A DNA stretch of 64,000 bases. Source: an uncultured delta proteobacterium (GTDB lineage: Bacteria; Desulfobacterota; Syntrophia; Syntrophales; UBA8958). Of the stretch, positions 25,531 through 35,358 are shown piece after piece. The stretch is from contig CAISJV010000032.1 of the NCBI GenBank assembly GCA_903885795.1, positions 1 to 64,000 on the forward strand, given 5' to 3'. The notes beneath the pieces are model-generated. The model saw nothing but the letters and a program-made list of their open reading frames with translations, was not told where the DNA came from and did not search any database. The translations under genes and the position numbers were made by a program. The stretch's first letter is position 1. Every line of letters starts with the position of its first letter.

Positions 25531-26765
25531 TTAAAATCCCTGGTTTGTTAAAGTCGTACGGGTTTTCGCTTCTACTGATCACTTCTGTGATCTTAGGCTG
25601 CGTCCTCGGCATCGTTTTCAAAAAAGACGCTGCCGTCCTCAAACCGTTTGGTGATGCTTTTCTGAATCTCCTCTTCACTACTATCGTGCCGCTAGTATTT
25701 TTCTCCATCTCCTCGGCGGTTGCGGGAATGTCTAACCTGAAACGCCTTGGCAAGATATTGTCATCTATGCTGGCCTTCTTCATTCTGACCGGCCTTATAG
25801 CATCTGCCATCATGGTAATCGCCATCCAGTTTTATCCGCCGGCAGCGACACTCGCTGTCGATCTGAGTGCAAAAGTGCAAATCGATCAATTCAAAACCTC
25901 CGAACAAATCGTCAAGGCCTTTACCGCTTCTGATTTCATGGAGATTCTGTCGAAGAGGAATATGCTGGCGCTGATTGTCTTTGCGATTTTGGTAGGGTTG
26001 GCCACTTCATCATGCGGTGAAAAAGGGAGAGCCTTTTCAGACTTCCTGTCTTCGGCAAATGAAGTGATGATGAAGGTCATCTCTTACATCATGTACTACG
26101 CCCCGGTCGGCCTGTGCGCTTATTTTGCCAATTTTATTGGCGTTTACGGCTCCGACCTAATGGGTTCCTATTTCAGAGCCATGCTCTTGTACTATCCAAT
26201 TGCCATTCTATACTTTTTTATCGGGTTTTCGGCGTATGCCTACATCGCAGCAAAAAAGCGGGGGGTACAAACTTTCTGGAGGAACATTATTCCGCCATCA
26301 TTGACGGCCCTTGCCACGGGCAGTAGCGTAGCCACGATACCTGTAAATCTTGAGGCGGCGAATAAAATAGGAATTCCCAGAGACATCAGCGAAGTGGTCA
26401 TCCCAATTGGGGCAACGATTCACATGGACGGATCTTGCCTGGGAGCTGTTTTGAAGATTGCCTTTCTTTTCGGAATGTTTCATCTCGATTTCACCGGTCC
26501 TGCTACCATGCTAACGGCTGTCGGCATCGCCATACTCGCCGGCACCGTTATAACGGGAATCCCCAGTGGAGGAGTTATCGGCGATATACTGATCATCTCC
26601 CTGTATGGGTTTCCTCTGGAGGCATTTCCCCTGATATCTATGATCGGGGCCTTGATTGACCCGCCGGCAACCATGATTAACGCCATAGGCGACAATGTGG
26701 CCAGCATGGTCGTTGCCAGAGTAATCAACGGCAAGGATTGGATGAGCGATGGTGAACAGGCATGA
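25527..26765 (+). CDS. Dicarboxylate/amino acid:cation symporter (DAACS family)
   Basis: About 412 residues, a GltP/DctA-like inner-membrane secondary transporter using Na+ or H+. Eight membrane segments and two re-entrant loops are expected; motifs ATGSSVATIPVNLEAA, HMDGSCLGAVLKIAF and GALIDPPATMINAIGDNVAS are seen. The binding-site Arg/Asp pattern of glutamate carriers is altered (IDPPATM), so the substrate may not be glutamate. ATG at 25527 overlaps the upstream stop (ATGA), with AGGTGGG eight bases before; 25521 is the alternative. Confidence 0.88.
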   Translation: MIKIPGLLKSYGFSLLLITSVILGCVLGIVFKKDAAVLKPFGDAFLNLLFTTIVPLVFFSISSAVAGMSNLKRLGKILSSMLAFFILTGLIASAIMVIAIQFYPPAATLAVDLSAKVQIDQFKTSEQIVKAFTASDFMEILSKRNMLALIVFAILVGLATSSCGEKGRAFSDFLSSANEVMMKVISYIMYYAPVGLCAYFANFIGVYGSDLMGSYFRAMLLYYPIAILYFFIGFSAYAYIAAKKRGVQTFWRNIIPPSLTALATGSSVATIPVNLEAANKIGIPRDISEVVIPIGATIHMDGSCLGAVLKIAFLFGMFHLDFTGPATMLTAVGIAILAGTVITGIPSGGVIGDILIISLYGFPLEAFPLISMIGALIDPPATMINAIGDNVASMVVARVINGKDWMSDGEQA

Positions 26766-27070
26766 TATTGTGTATTCCTGCGTCACAAAAAAAATTACTA
26801 TTGCTGGTTGAAGCAATCGTGAAGTATATTGGCAAGATCTACGCAAAGGTATGGACAAAAGGGTTTACCGCCACAAACGACTGCTATCCGGGAAAGATGT
26901 TCTTGGGGATGTACTTAGGCGAGATCGCAAGGCTGGTAGTCTTTCAGATGATGGAGCGGGGGCTGCTTTTTAGGGGGACAAGTCTGTCCGCTTTTGCTAG
27001 AGGATATGCTCTGACCCGGATACGACAGATATCGAATCTGAACTCACAAAGATTGAATTACGTTTTATGA
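26762..27070 (+). pseudogene. Remnant resembling part of a eukaryotic-type hexokinase
   Basis: The 102-codon frame holds a segment (about residues 43-75: GKMFLGMYLGEIARLVVFQM then ERGLLFRG) that matches the hexokinase block 'EKMISGMYLGEIVRL…GLLFRG', followed by a degraded ARGYALTRIRQIS where SFETKxVSxIE is usual. The motif NPGKQLFEKMIS appears shortened by a deletion. Everything else of the roughly 450-residue enzyme is missing. The ATG overlaps the symporter stop, probably by chance. Likely a pseudogene fragment. Confidence 0.45.
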
Positions 27071-27103
27071 ACCATTGATCTGGGATATCGGAGGTTTGGC
27101 TGC

Positions 27104-28738
27104 ATGGGAACGTATCGCCACAGTGAAGGGGATAACCGAACTGCATTGCGCATAATCGTGATTATTCTTTGGATAACGCTGCTCATGGTTCTCCTGGGCT
27201 GTCAGACCATGCCCATGTACCATAGCACCAAACCCACTTTCGCACTAGTCAACCCGGAAGACAGCCCTGGTGGGAAAAAAATCGCCCCCATCCTGGCGTC
27301 CCACCCCGGCCTGTCGGGGTTTTATCTTCTCGACAACGGGCTGGAGGCATTTGCCGCCCGGGCGCTCATTGTGGACGCGGCCCAGCGAACCATCGATGTC
27401 CAGTACTACATGTATCTCAATGATAATACGGGGAAACTGCTCATGGAGCGCCTCCTGCGAGCCGCTGATCGCGGGGTCCGGGTCCGGCTACTCTTAGATG
27501 ATCTCAACACTGCCGGGGCTGACGAGGCCTTGGAAGCCCTGAATACTCATCACAATATCGAAGTTCGTCTCTTCAATCCTTTTCTCTATCGGGGTAGCGT
27601 CTCCCGGATATTCGACATGATAGAGGATTTTGGCCGATTGAACCGGCGGATGCACAACAAACTCATTGCCGCTGACAACATCCTGGCCATTACCGGCGGC
27701 AGGAATATCGGCGACGAATACTTCGGCGCCCGGACGGACGTAAATTTTAGCGATATCGACTTGCTGGCCGCTGGCCCCATTGTGAAGGAACTTTCCGAAG
27801 AATTTGACGTTTACTGGAACAGTGATGTCGTTTTTTCAATCAAGGCGAATCGAACCAGGGAAGACAAGGCGGATCTGCAAAAGGTCCGTCAGCACCTGGG
27901 TGCCCATCTAGAGGAGATGAAGGATTCCGAGTACATAAAGGCCATCAGGCAGACGGCGATGATCCAGGATCTTCTTGCCGGCAGACAACGCATGATATTT
28001 GCCCAGGCCAAGGCCGTCTATGACGCCCCGCAAAAAGTCGTCACCGACCGGGACAACTTGGCCAACACAACCCTGGCTGCCAAACTTAAAAAGGCAGTGC
28101 CGGAAGTTAGGACCGAGGTTATCATCTGGTCCCCCTATTTTGTCCCTGGTAAATCGGGGATGACCTTTCTGAAGAAAATTCGCAACAAAGGAGTACGTAT
28201 CCGCGTGCTGACAAATTCTCTCTCAGCTACCGATGTCGCCGCCGTCCATGCCGGTTATTCCCGTTACCGAATCGACATGCTGAAGATGGGAATTGAGCTT
28301 TACGAGCTCAAAAGGCAGGTGGACAACGCCCCAGCCAAGGGCAAGAAATGGACAGCCGGGGGGAGCAGCGGGGCGAGTCTCCACGCCAAGACCTTCGTCT
28401 ATGATCGCCAGACCGTCTTCATCGGGTCCATGAATCTTGACCCTCGCTCTCTCCTTCTGAATACGGAAATCGGTCTGGTTATCTACAGTGGCGACCTGGC
28501 CGGTCAGGTCGCCGATCATTTTGAAGAAGGAGTCCTTCCGGAAGTGAGTTACCGCGTTATGCTTGCGGGGGGGAAAGAGGGACAGGGAAAAGACGCACCC
28601 ACCAACGGAGAGCAACTGGTCTGGATAGCGAAGGAACACGGGAATGAGGTCCGCTACATAGAAGAGCCAGAGGTCGGTTTCTGGCAGCAGGTTCAGGTAA
28701 GTATTATATCTTTATTCCCCATCGAGGGGTTGCTTTGA
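27104..28738 (+). CDS. Phospholipase D-family lipoprotein (cardiolipin synthase/ClsC-like)
   Basis: A 544-residue protein with an N-terminal membrane segment ending in a lipobox (VLLGC, about residue 30) and two HxKxxxxD motifs: HNKLIAADNILAITGGRN (about 185) and HAKTFVYDRQTVFIGSMN (about 427). This is the YmdC/ClsC arrangement that joins or exchanges phospholipid head groups. It likely sits on the periplasmic face of a membrane. GGAGG is eight bases before the ATG. Confidence 0.88.
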   Translation: MGTYRHSEGDNRTALRIIVIILWITLLMVLLGCQTMPMYHSTKPTFALVNPEDSPGGKKIAPILASHPGLSGFYLLDNGLEAFAARALIVDAAQRTIDVQYYMYLNDNTGKLLMERLLRAADRGVRVRLLLDDLNTAGADEALEALNTHHNIEVRLFNPFLYRGSVSRIFDMIEDFGRLNRRMHNKLIAADNILAITGGRNIGDEYFGARTDVNFSDIDLLAAGPIVKELSEEFDVYWNSDVVFSIKANRTREDKADLQKVRQHLGAHLEEMKDSEYIKAIRQTAMIQDLLAGRQRMIFAQAKAVYDAPQKVVTDRDNLANTTLAAKLKKAVPEVRTEVIIWSPYFVPGKSGMTFLKKIRNKGVRIRVLTNSLSATDVAAVHAGYSRYRIDMLKMGIELYELKRQVDNAPAKGKKWTAGGSSGASLHAKTFVYDRQTVFIGSMNLDPRSLLLNTEIGLVIYSGDLAGQVADHFEEGVLPEVSYRVMLAGGKEGQGKDAPTNGEQLVWIAKEHGNEVRYIEEPEVGFWQQVQVSIISLFPIEGLL

Positions 28739-28936
28739 ACTGTCTTTAGCAAATGCCTGAACTTGCTTCCGGGAGTCTTTATCGCTTTTGTTTTCCTTTT
28801 CATAGTAGATTTCTCATGTGAGGAATGATAATTGGAAACAAAACATGTAATGTCGTGGATGAAATTTTATAAAGCATTTATCCTGAGCTTCACGAGATCT
28901 GACAATTAACATCTTACAGATCACAATGAGAACGCC

Positions 28937-30115
28937 ATGCGCCAAAAAAAGGAATACAGTGGTATCGACCGGAGAGAATTTCTGAGGGTTGGTCTGGCTG
29001 GAACGACCTCGGTTCTGTTTGGTTGGGAAGGCCTCGCCGACGCCATGCAGATCGCAGCATCTGAGTCCTTCGTTTTTCCCGCACCAGTCTACCGAGTCCT
29101 GGGTCGCACGGGATTGAAGATTACCATCGTCAGTTTCGGGGCCATGCTGACGCCTGAGCCGGAGGTGATGGCAATCGCCTTTGATCGTGGCGTCAACTAT
29201 GTCGATACGGCAAGACGATACATGGGCGGCAAGAACGAGGAAATTGTTGCCAGGGCATTGAAAGGCAAACGTGACAGGGTCTATGTGGCGACGAAAATTG
29301 CTCCGGCCTCACGGTCGAAAGAGGCCATTTTTAAAGATGTTGAAACCAGCCTGAAGGCTCTGGAGACCGACTATGTCGATATCATCCAGCTCCACAACGT
29401 GACCGGCAGGGAGGATCGCATCTTTAATCCGGAGATTCGCGAGACCCTGGTCAGGCTGAAAGAGCAGGGGAAGGTTCGTTTCTTCGGAGTCACTTCGCAC
29501 ACGAATGAAGCAGAGGTGCTAAACGCCCTTGCGGAAGATAAAGACCGATTTTTCGACACGGCCCTCGTGAAATACAACTTCAAGAGCAGCCAAGAAACAA
29601 AAGAGGCCATCGCCAGGGCAGCCCGGGCAGACATCGGGGTCATTGCGATGAAGACGCAGGCAGGCGGTTACACAACGGGCGCACTTGGTCCCTTCAGCCC
29701 CCATCAGGCCGCCCTCAAATGGGCCCTTCAGGATAAGCATGTCACGGCTGCCATTCCCGGCATGAGGAACATCACAGAGCTTCGGGAAGATATCTCGGTC
29801 ATGGGGATGCGCTTCGGCTACCTCGACAAACTGATCTTGAAACGCTATGGTACAGCCGTAGCGCCCTACTACTGCCACCTCTGCGGTCAATGTGAAGCAA
29901 CATGCCCCCAGGGCACGGCCATCAGCAACATCAACCGCAGTCTGATGTATGCGGAGGCCTACAGGAGCCCTGCTCTTGCCAGATCCACCTACCGTGAAAT
30001 CCCCTTGTCCCTGTCCGCCTCCGCCTGTCTGGACTGCTCGGACTGTGTGGCAAAATGCGTCAACGGACTAGATATTCCCGCAAAAATGAGGCGGGCCAGA
30101 AAATTACTGGCTTGA
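28937..30115 (+). CDS. Tat-exported aldo/keto reductase with C-terminal ferredoxin domain
   Basis: 392 residues. A twin-arginine signal (DRREFLRVGLAGTTS) leads to an aldo/keto reductase barrel with tetrad Asp/Tyr (YVDTARRYMGGKNE), Lys (VATKIAP) and His (IQLHNV). The C-terminus has two Cys clusters, CHLCGQCEATCP and CLDCSDCVAKC, of a [4Fe-4S] type. Export as a folded cofactor-bearing protein fits Tat. The electron donor may be the clusters rather than NADPH. It precedes a DUF6599-like and a CHAT gene with spacers of 7 and 26 bases. Confidence 0.88.
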   Translation: MRQKKEYSGIDRREFLRVGLAGTTSVLFGWEGLADAMQIAASESFVFPAPVYRVLGRTGLKITIVSFGAMLTPEPEVMAIAFDRGVNYVDTARRYMGGKNEEIVARALKGKRDRVYVATKIAPASRSKEAIFKDVETSLKALETDYVDIIQLHNVTGREDRIFNPEIRETLVRLKEQGKVRFFGVTSHTNEAEVLNALAEDKDRFFDTALVKYNFKSSQETKEAIARAARADIGVIAMKTQAGGYTTGALGPFSPHQAALKWALQDKHVTAAIPGMRNITELREDISVMGMRFGYLDKLILKRYGTAVAPYYCHLCGQCEATCPQGTAISNINRSLMYAEAYRSPALARSTYREIPLSLSASACLDCSDCVAKCVNGLDIPAKMRRARKLLA

Positions 30116-30122
30116 AGAAACT

Positions 30123-31085
30123 ATGAACGGTCATTATCGACAATTAAGGATGCGATCCCTGTGGCGGTCTGCTTTAATTGCTTTCACGATCATGTGCGTC
30201 TTTGTGATCATTATGAGCGCGCCAGTTTTTGTTTTCGCTGCAGAGGATTCTATAAAAAATACTCTGCCCACACCCGGATTTGCTCCAGACTGGATCATGA
30301 AGGATCGGGTTACCCTCTACAACAGTGATACTCTTTTCGATCATATCAACGGCGAGGCCGAGCTCTATTTCCCCTATGGTTTCAACAGGCTCGCCACAGC
30401 CACCTATCTAAACCAAAAGGACCCCGAGGTGTGGGTTGTGGTCGATGTTTACAGGATGGGTTCTCTGCTCGATGCCTTCGGGATTTATTCCAACTACCGA
30501 AAAGCGGATGGGGCGGGGATTATGATCGGTGCCGAAGGGTTCGTCTCTTCATCTCAATTGATGTTCTATCAGGACAGGTATTTTGTGAGGATTCAGGTCA
30601 CGGGAGCGACGAGTTTAGCACAGGATCTCTTTATTGCGTGCGGTCGTGCTGTCTCACGGAATCTTCCACCCAACAAAGGCCGTCCAGGAGAGCTTGAAAT
30701 ACTGGCGGGGATACCGGGTGTGGTGACGAAAAGCGAACGGTATCTCGCGCAAAGCCTCATAGGGTATGCCTTTTTCCGCCGAGGAATGATCGCCGACGTT
30801 ATACTGGGAGGCGAACCAGTACAGGTATTTGTGGTGTTTGAGAATTCGACCGATGCGGCTCGAAAGGCCTTTGATGATTACCGTTCCTATCTGAAGACAG
30901 AAGGGAAGGAGATGAGCGTAATCAAGGCAATCGACCGGATATCCCTGACCGCTGTCGATCCTCTATATAGGGGTGTGTTTGTGGAACAGTCCGGCCCCTA
31001 TCTTATCGGCGCTATCCGGATGAATGAGGCTTCTGCTGCGAAACCGATTGTTGAACAATTGCGGGAACGGCTTTTAAAACGGTAA
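30123..31085 (+). CDS. Exported protein resembling DUF6599
   Basis: 320 residues with a long signal peptide (about 12-40, ending VFVFAAED). The mature part has LYNSDTLFDHINGEAELYFPYGF, a block typical of the DUF6599-like exported proteins, and no catalytic motif that I recognise. It is probably periplasmic. It lies seven bases after the Tat aldo/keto reductase and before the CHAT lipoprotein, so the three may form an envelope unit. Confidence 0.6.
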   Translation: MNGHYRQLRMRSLWRSALIAFTIMCVFVIIMSAPVFVFAAEDSIKNTLPTPGFAPDWIMKDRVTLYNSDTLFDHINGEAELYFPYGFNRLATATYLNQKDPEVWVVVDVYRMGSLLDAFGIYSNYRKADGAGIMIGAEGFVSSSQLMFYQDRYFVRIQVTGATSLAQDLFIACGRAVSRNLPPNKGRPGELEILAGIPGVVTKSERYLAQSLIGYAFFRRGMIADVILGGEPVQVFVVFENSTDAARKAFDDYRSYLKTEGKEMSVIKAIDRISLTAVDPLYRGVFVEQSGPYLIGAIRMNEASAAKPIVEQLRERLLKR

Positions 31086-31111
31086 TGCTTTAAGAGCTGT
31101 GGGACCCCTGT

Positions 31112-34100
31112 ATGATGATCAGACGCAATCTCTTCAGAACGGCTTTTCTTGTAGGATTGATCCTCCTCATGACGTCGGGTTGCGCCACAAAGATGTCTCT
31201 GGAGGAAGCAAAAAAGGTTACCATCTCCATGGCGGAATCGCCGGCCTTTATTCCTCCCCCCCGCAGAATTAACGATATTCTCTCTGTTCTGGATCAGCCC
31301 GGCCAGTTTGATTCTCAGGTAACCGAAAAATTCAAGACGAAGGCTGATGCCAAACCACCCGATACAGAAAATCTGAGGACCCTCAAAGGATTTTACAGAG
31401 ACCGCGGGGGGGCCGCCTTTGAATTTAACCGCTTCAGGCAGGCCAAGGATGATCTACAGCAATCATTGGCTTACAGGATTAATGATGATTCCGATGGATT
31501 CATCAAATGCCGTCTCGGCATCATAGAACAACGCTATGGTAATTTTCAAAAAGCAATTGCATTATATAGAGAGAGTCTAACCTATCCGGCTCTAATGATC
31601 TCATCATTGGATACTCCTTCCAGCCCCATTCGAGCCTATCTGCAACTGGTCGGTCTCTATGCCGCAATCGGCGATCTGGAGGCTGCTAAAAGCGCCAGGC
31701 AGAGCGGTGTTGGATTCATTAACACAATTAGGTCCGGTCCGACAGGAGGATTCCTGAATGAGATGCAACTGCGATTGATGGATGCCTTTATTTTGGAGGC
31801 ACAGGGAAACTACAAGGAAGCTGATGCAGAATATCGAAAGATCAAGAGTCTCGGATCGGGGCCGGGCCGGGTGCTCCTGGAAAAATATCCGACGTCTTTT
31901 ATCTCCGTGGATATGTTCCATGCAAGGAATTTATTGAATCAGCAACGTCTGCTGGAGGCGGAAGTAGGAGCCAGAAATGTCCTGACAGCCTCTCTGGCGC
32001 ACACCGGCAAGGAATCGGGGCTTACGGGGCAGGCACTTATATTACTTACCCGCATATTGCTGGTGCAGGGTCGCATGGAAGAAGCGGAACGGCTGTCGGA
32101 TGCCTCCATTCGTATTCTTGAGGTTGCGGGCACCCCTGCTGATTCTCAACTCATGGGCTTTGCCAGGGTCACAAAGGGTGATATCATGGCGTCAATGGAG
32201 AATTACGTCGGCGCCATGTCCCAATACGATCGGGCCAAAGTCGGCATGAAAGAGAATCATTTTTTATATGAAAGATCCTTTACACAGGATCCCTTGATGG
32301 TTTTGTCCATGCTCATGACCGACCGCTATGACGACGCGAAAAAACTTGCGGCCCAAAACTACGCGAAATTTGCGTTACGTTTTGGTGAAAGGAACGGATT
32401 CACTGCGGAGATGCTGGCCCTCAGGGGCATGGCTGAGGAACACTTGAATCAAATATACGAAGCCGTTAAGGACCTTTCCACCGCAACCGCACTAATAATG
32501 GAACACCGAACGGAAGATGGAGAGTTTGCCAGTCACAGGAAATTGCGAAGAATAATCATTGATGACTATATCCGTTTGCTCGCGAAAATTCAGGGCACGC
32601 CCCACGAAAGGGAACTGGGAATCGATGCGGTGGCCGCATCGTTCAATCTGGCAGAAGCAAATAGAGGCCGGAGCGTCCAGGGAGCCCTCATAGCAAGCAG
32701 CGCTCGTGCCGCCGTGACAGATCCGGAACTGGCTGACCTGGTCCGCAAGGAACAGGATGCGGACAGACAGGTTCTCACCATGGAAAGCACGATTCTGAAT
32801 CTTCTGGCGGCTCCGGCCGATCAGCAGGGTCCAAATGCCGTTCGTAATCTCCAAATCAGCGTCGAAAATTTGCGCCGCGCCCGGAATACCATTCAGGATG
32901 AGACCAAACGCCGCTTCCCCAGATATGCCGATTTTGTAAATCCCTCGCCCCGGTCCGTTTCTTCTATCCGGACAATACTGCGCCCCAGGGAAGCGCTGCT
33001 CTCTTTTTATACCACTAAAGATCAAACCTTTATCTGGGCCATTCCCCACGAAGGAAGCGCTAAATTTGCCGCCGTCGGCGCAGGCAGAAGCGATCTCATT
33101 CCTGTTGTGGCCAAACTGAGAAGCTCCCTGGACCCAAAACCGGGAACCCTGGGAGATATCCCCGATTTTGATGTCTCTTTGGCATATGATCTTTACTTGA
33201 AATTATTTTCTCCTGTTGAATCGGCATTAAAGAGCGCCACCGACCTGTTCATTGTCGCAAATAATCCCCTGGACCAGATTCCCCTCGCCATTCTTCCGAC
33301 GGCGCCATTTAAACTTGGTCGTGAAGGGGGAGAGCTTTTTTCCCGTTACCGGCAGGCGCCCTGGTTGATACGTAAGGTCTCTATTACCATGGAGCCTTCC
33401 GTATCGGCCCTTTTCAATCTGAGGACGATGCCGACCGGTGATCCTGGTCGTAAGGCCTTTTTGGGATTCGGTGATCCCCTCTTTAGCCGGGAACAATTGG
33501 CGCTAATGAAAGCAGAGCAGAGCCGCAATAAACAGATTAAGATTCAAGAAGAGGGTCCTCTTGATAACATAACGGCAGGTCATGTTCGGGTCAGGAGTAT
33601 CCGTATCACTGCGAAGGGGTCCCTTGATAATCAGAAGATCGCCTCCATTCAAACCGAAAGTCTGAACCGCCTCCCCGACACAGCAGAAGAGATCAAAACT
33701 ATTGCCCAAGTATTGAATGCCGACCCGGTGGAAGATGTATTTTTACAAGAGCAAGCTTCCAAGCACCGCGTCAAAACGATGAATCTGTCGGACCGGAAGA
33801 TCATTGCCTTTGCCACCCACGCCTTGGTTCCCGGTGATTTGGACGGTTTGGATCAACCTGCCCTGGCCCTATCCTCGCCCACTGTTACGGGAGACCAGGA
33901 GGATGGATTGCTGACGATGAAAGATATCATGAAGTTGAAACTGAATGCCGATTGGATTATTCTTTCAGCTTGTAATACGGGAGCCGCGAGCGGTACCGGG
34001 GCAGAGGCTCTTTCGGGACTTGGTCAGGCCTTTTTCTATGCGGGCAGCCGGGCGATCTTGGCCAGTATGTATCCTGTCGAAACGACATCGGCACGGAAAC

Positions 34101-34291
34101 TGGTCACCGGTCTTTTCAGGCTTCAGGGCAGTGACGGTGATCTGACCCGATCACAGGCATTGAGGAAATCTATGCTGGACCTGATCGATAGGGAGACATT
34201 GAAGGATCAAATCTCAGATAAGATCGTTGCCAGTTATGCCCATCCCCTTTTCTGGGCTCCTTTTGTACTGATGGGCGATCCTGGGCCATGA
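31112..34291 (+). CDS. TPR-CHAT protein, predicted lipoprotein
   Basis: 1059 residues. A signal peptide ends in a lipobox (LLMTSGC, Cys at about 25). The middle (about 100-520) is helical with TPR-like repeats, and about 690-1055 is a CHAT domain of the caspase/separase clan. The His/Cys pair is seen in IIAFATHALVPG and ILSACNTGAASGTGAEALSG, and the closing YAHPLFWAPFVLMGDPG is typical. It is likely an active Cys protease facing the periplasm. The target is unknown. Most CHAT proteins are cytoplasmic, so the lipid anchor is noteworthy. Confidence 0.88.
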   Translation: MMIRRNLFRTAFLVGLILLMTSGCATKMSLEEAKKVTISMAESPAFIPPPRRINDILSVLDQPGQFDSQVTEKFKTKADAKPPDTENLRTLKGFYRDRGGAAFEFNRFRQAKDDLQQSLAYRINDDSDGFIKCRLGIIEQRYGNFQKAIALYRESLTYPALMISSLDTPSSPIRAYLQLVGLYAAIGDLEAAKSARQSGVGFINTIRSGPTGGFLNEMQLRLMDAFILEAQGNYKEADAEYRKIKSLGSGPGRVLLEKYPTSFISVDMFHARNLLNQQRLLEAEVGARNVLTASLAHTGKESGLTGQALILLTRILLVQGRMEEAERLSDASIRILEVAGTPADSQLMGFARVTKGDIMASMENYVGAMSQYDRAKVGMKENHFLYERSFTQDPLMVLSMLMTDRYDDAKKLAAQNYAKFALRFGERNGFTAEMLALRGMAEEHLNQIYEAVKDLSTATALIMEHRTEDGEFASHRKLRRIIIDDYIRLLAKIQGTPHERELGIDAVAASFNLAEANRGRSVQGALIASSARAAVTDPELADLVRKEQDADRQVLTMESTILNLLAAPADQQGPNAVRNLQISVENLRRARNTIQDETKRRFPRYADFVNPSPRSVSSIRTILRPREALLSFYTTKDQTFIWAIPHEGSAKFAAVGAGRSDLIPVVAKLRSSLDPKPGTLGDIPDFDVSLAYDLYLKLFSPVESALKSATDLFIVANNPLDQIPLAILPTAPFKLGREGGELFSRYRQAPWLIRKVSITMEPSVSALFNLRTMPTGDPGRKAFLGFGDPLFSREQLALMKAEQSRNKQIKIQEEGPLDNITAGHVRVRSIRITAKGSLDNQKIASIQTESLNRLPDTAEEIKTIAQVLNADPVEDVFLQEQASKHRVKTMNLSDRKIIAFATHALVPGDLDGLDQPALALSSPTVTGDQEDGLLTMKDIMKLKLNADWIILSACNTGAASGTGAEALSGLGQAFFYAGSRAILASMYPVETTSARKLVTGLFRLQGSDGDLTRSQALRKSMLDLIDRETLKDQISDKIVASYAHPLFWAPFVLMGDPGP

Positions 34292-34330
34292 ATCTTCTAT
34301 AGGTAATTTCCTTTGGAAACGTAACTTGGC

Positions 34331-35233
34331 CTATTTATAGGGAGTAAGCGAGCGGACTACGTCTCTTGCCACGTCGAGAAAATTATGGAGAACCAGAGAT
34401 TGATTGTTGGTAATCCAGGCCATTTTGAGAACCGTCTCAGCTCCTCCTGCAATCGTTCTGAAGACAACCCCTTTGAAACGGGAACGCTGCATGGTGGCAG
34501 GGACTATCGCTATCCCGATCTCCGCCGCAACCAAGCCAATAATCGTGTGGAATTGTGATGCTTCAAGGACGATATGAGGACTGAAACCTTCCTTTTGACA
34601 GAGCGCAATAATGTAGTCGAAAAATCCGGGACCTCGTTGTCTCGGGATCATGATAAAAGATTCTTTTGCCAGCATGCGGAGAGGAATAGACGTTTCCCCT
34701 TTGATATAGTGATTCCGCGGCATAGCTACCATAAGTGGTTCCCTGAAAACAGGCGTTACAGACAGGCCTTCATTCTCAATCCCCTGTGGAGGGCGAAGGA
34801 AGCCCACATGAATCCTACCATCGCGGAGAGCCTCAAGCTGATTACTTGTGTTCAATTCCGCCAGGGAAAGATCAACATCCTGAAACCTCTTCCTGAACTC
34901 GCGAACTATTTGGGGGAGAAGGCTGTAATTGGCCGACCCGATATAGCCAACGGCCAGCCTCCCGATCTCCCCTTTGTCAGCACGGATAGTTCTTCGAACC
35001 GCATCTTCTGAGAGAACCATGATCTTCCTGGCTTCATCTAGAAAAACCAATCCGGCAGGGGTGATTTCAACACGACGTTTGGTACGTTTGAAGAGTCTGA
35101 CGCCTATTTCTTTTTCCAGTTGCATGATCTGCTGACTGAGGGGCGGCTGGGAAATATTCAGTTTTTTCGCTGCCCGGCCGAAATGGAGCTCATCGGCGAC
35201 CGCGATAAAATACCTCAGATGTCTTAATTCCAT
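34331..35233 (-). CDS. LysR-family transcriptional regulator
   Basis: 300 residues: an N-terminal winged helix-turn-helix (1-65; FGRAAKKLNISQPPLSQQIMQLEKEIG) and a periplasmic-binding-like effector domain. It resembles CatM/BenM-like and other aromatic- or acid-responsive regulators. It is divergent from the acyl-CoA dehydrogenase, with 125 bases between, so that gene is the likely target. The effector cannot be told. Confidence 0.92.
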   Translation of the reverse strand: MELRHLRYFIAVADELHFGRAAKKLNISQPPLSQQIMQLEKEIGVRLFKRTKRRVEITPAGLVFLDEARKIMVLSEDAVRRTIRADKGEIGRLAVGYIGSANYSLLPQIVREFRKRFQDVDLSLAELNTSNQLEALRDGRIHVGFLRPPQGIENEGLSVTPVFREPLMVAMPRNHYIKGETSIPLRMLAKESFIMIPRQRGPGFFDYIIALCQKEGFSPHIVLEASQFHTIIGLVAAEIGIAIVPATMQRSRFKGVVFRTIAGGAETVLKMAWITNNQSLVLHNFLDVARDVVRSLTPYK

Positions 35234-35240
35234 TGATTCT

Positions 35241-35270
35241 TTAATAATATCAAATTGAGATTAATAATAT
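35241..35270. promoter_or_regulatory. Candidate LysR operator: direct repeat two helical turns apart
   Basis: TTAATAATAT occurs at 35241-35250 and again at 35261-35270, a 20-base period that puts both on one DNA face. It lies 8 bases from the LysR start and about 90 from the acyl-CoA dehydrogenase start. A TATAAT at 35291-35296 could be the -10 of the dehydrogenase promoter. The region is AT-rich. Confidence 0.4.
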
Positions 35271-35358
35271 ATTTTACATTCCAAGGAACCTATAATACGC
35301 CTACGGTCAAGTCAATATATACTTACAATAAATGGACATCAACATATGAAGAGGTATT

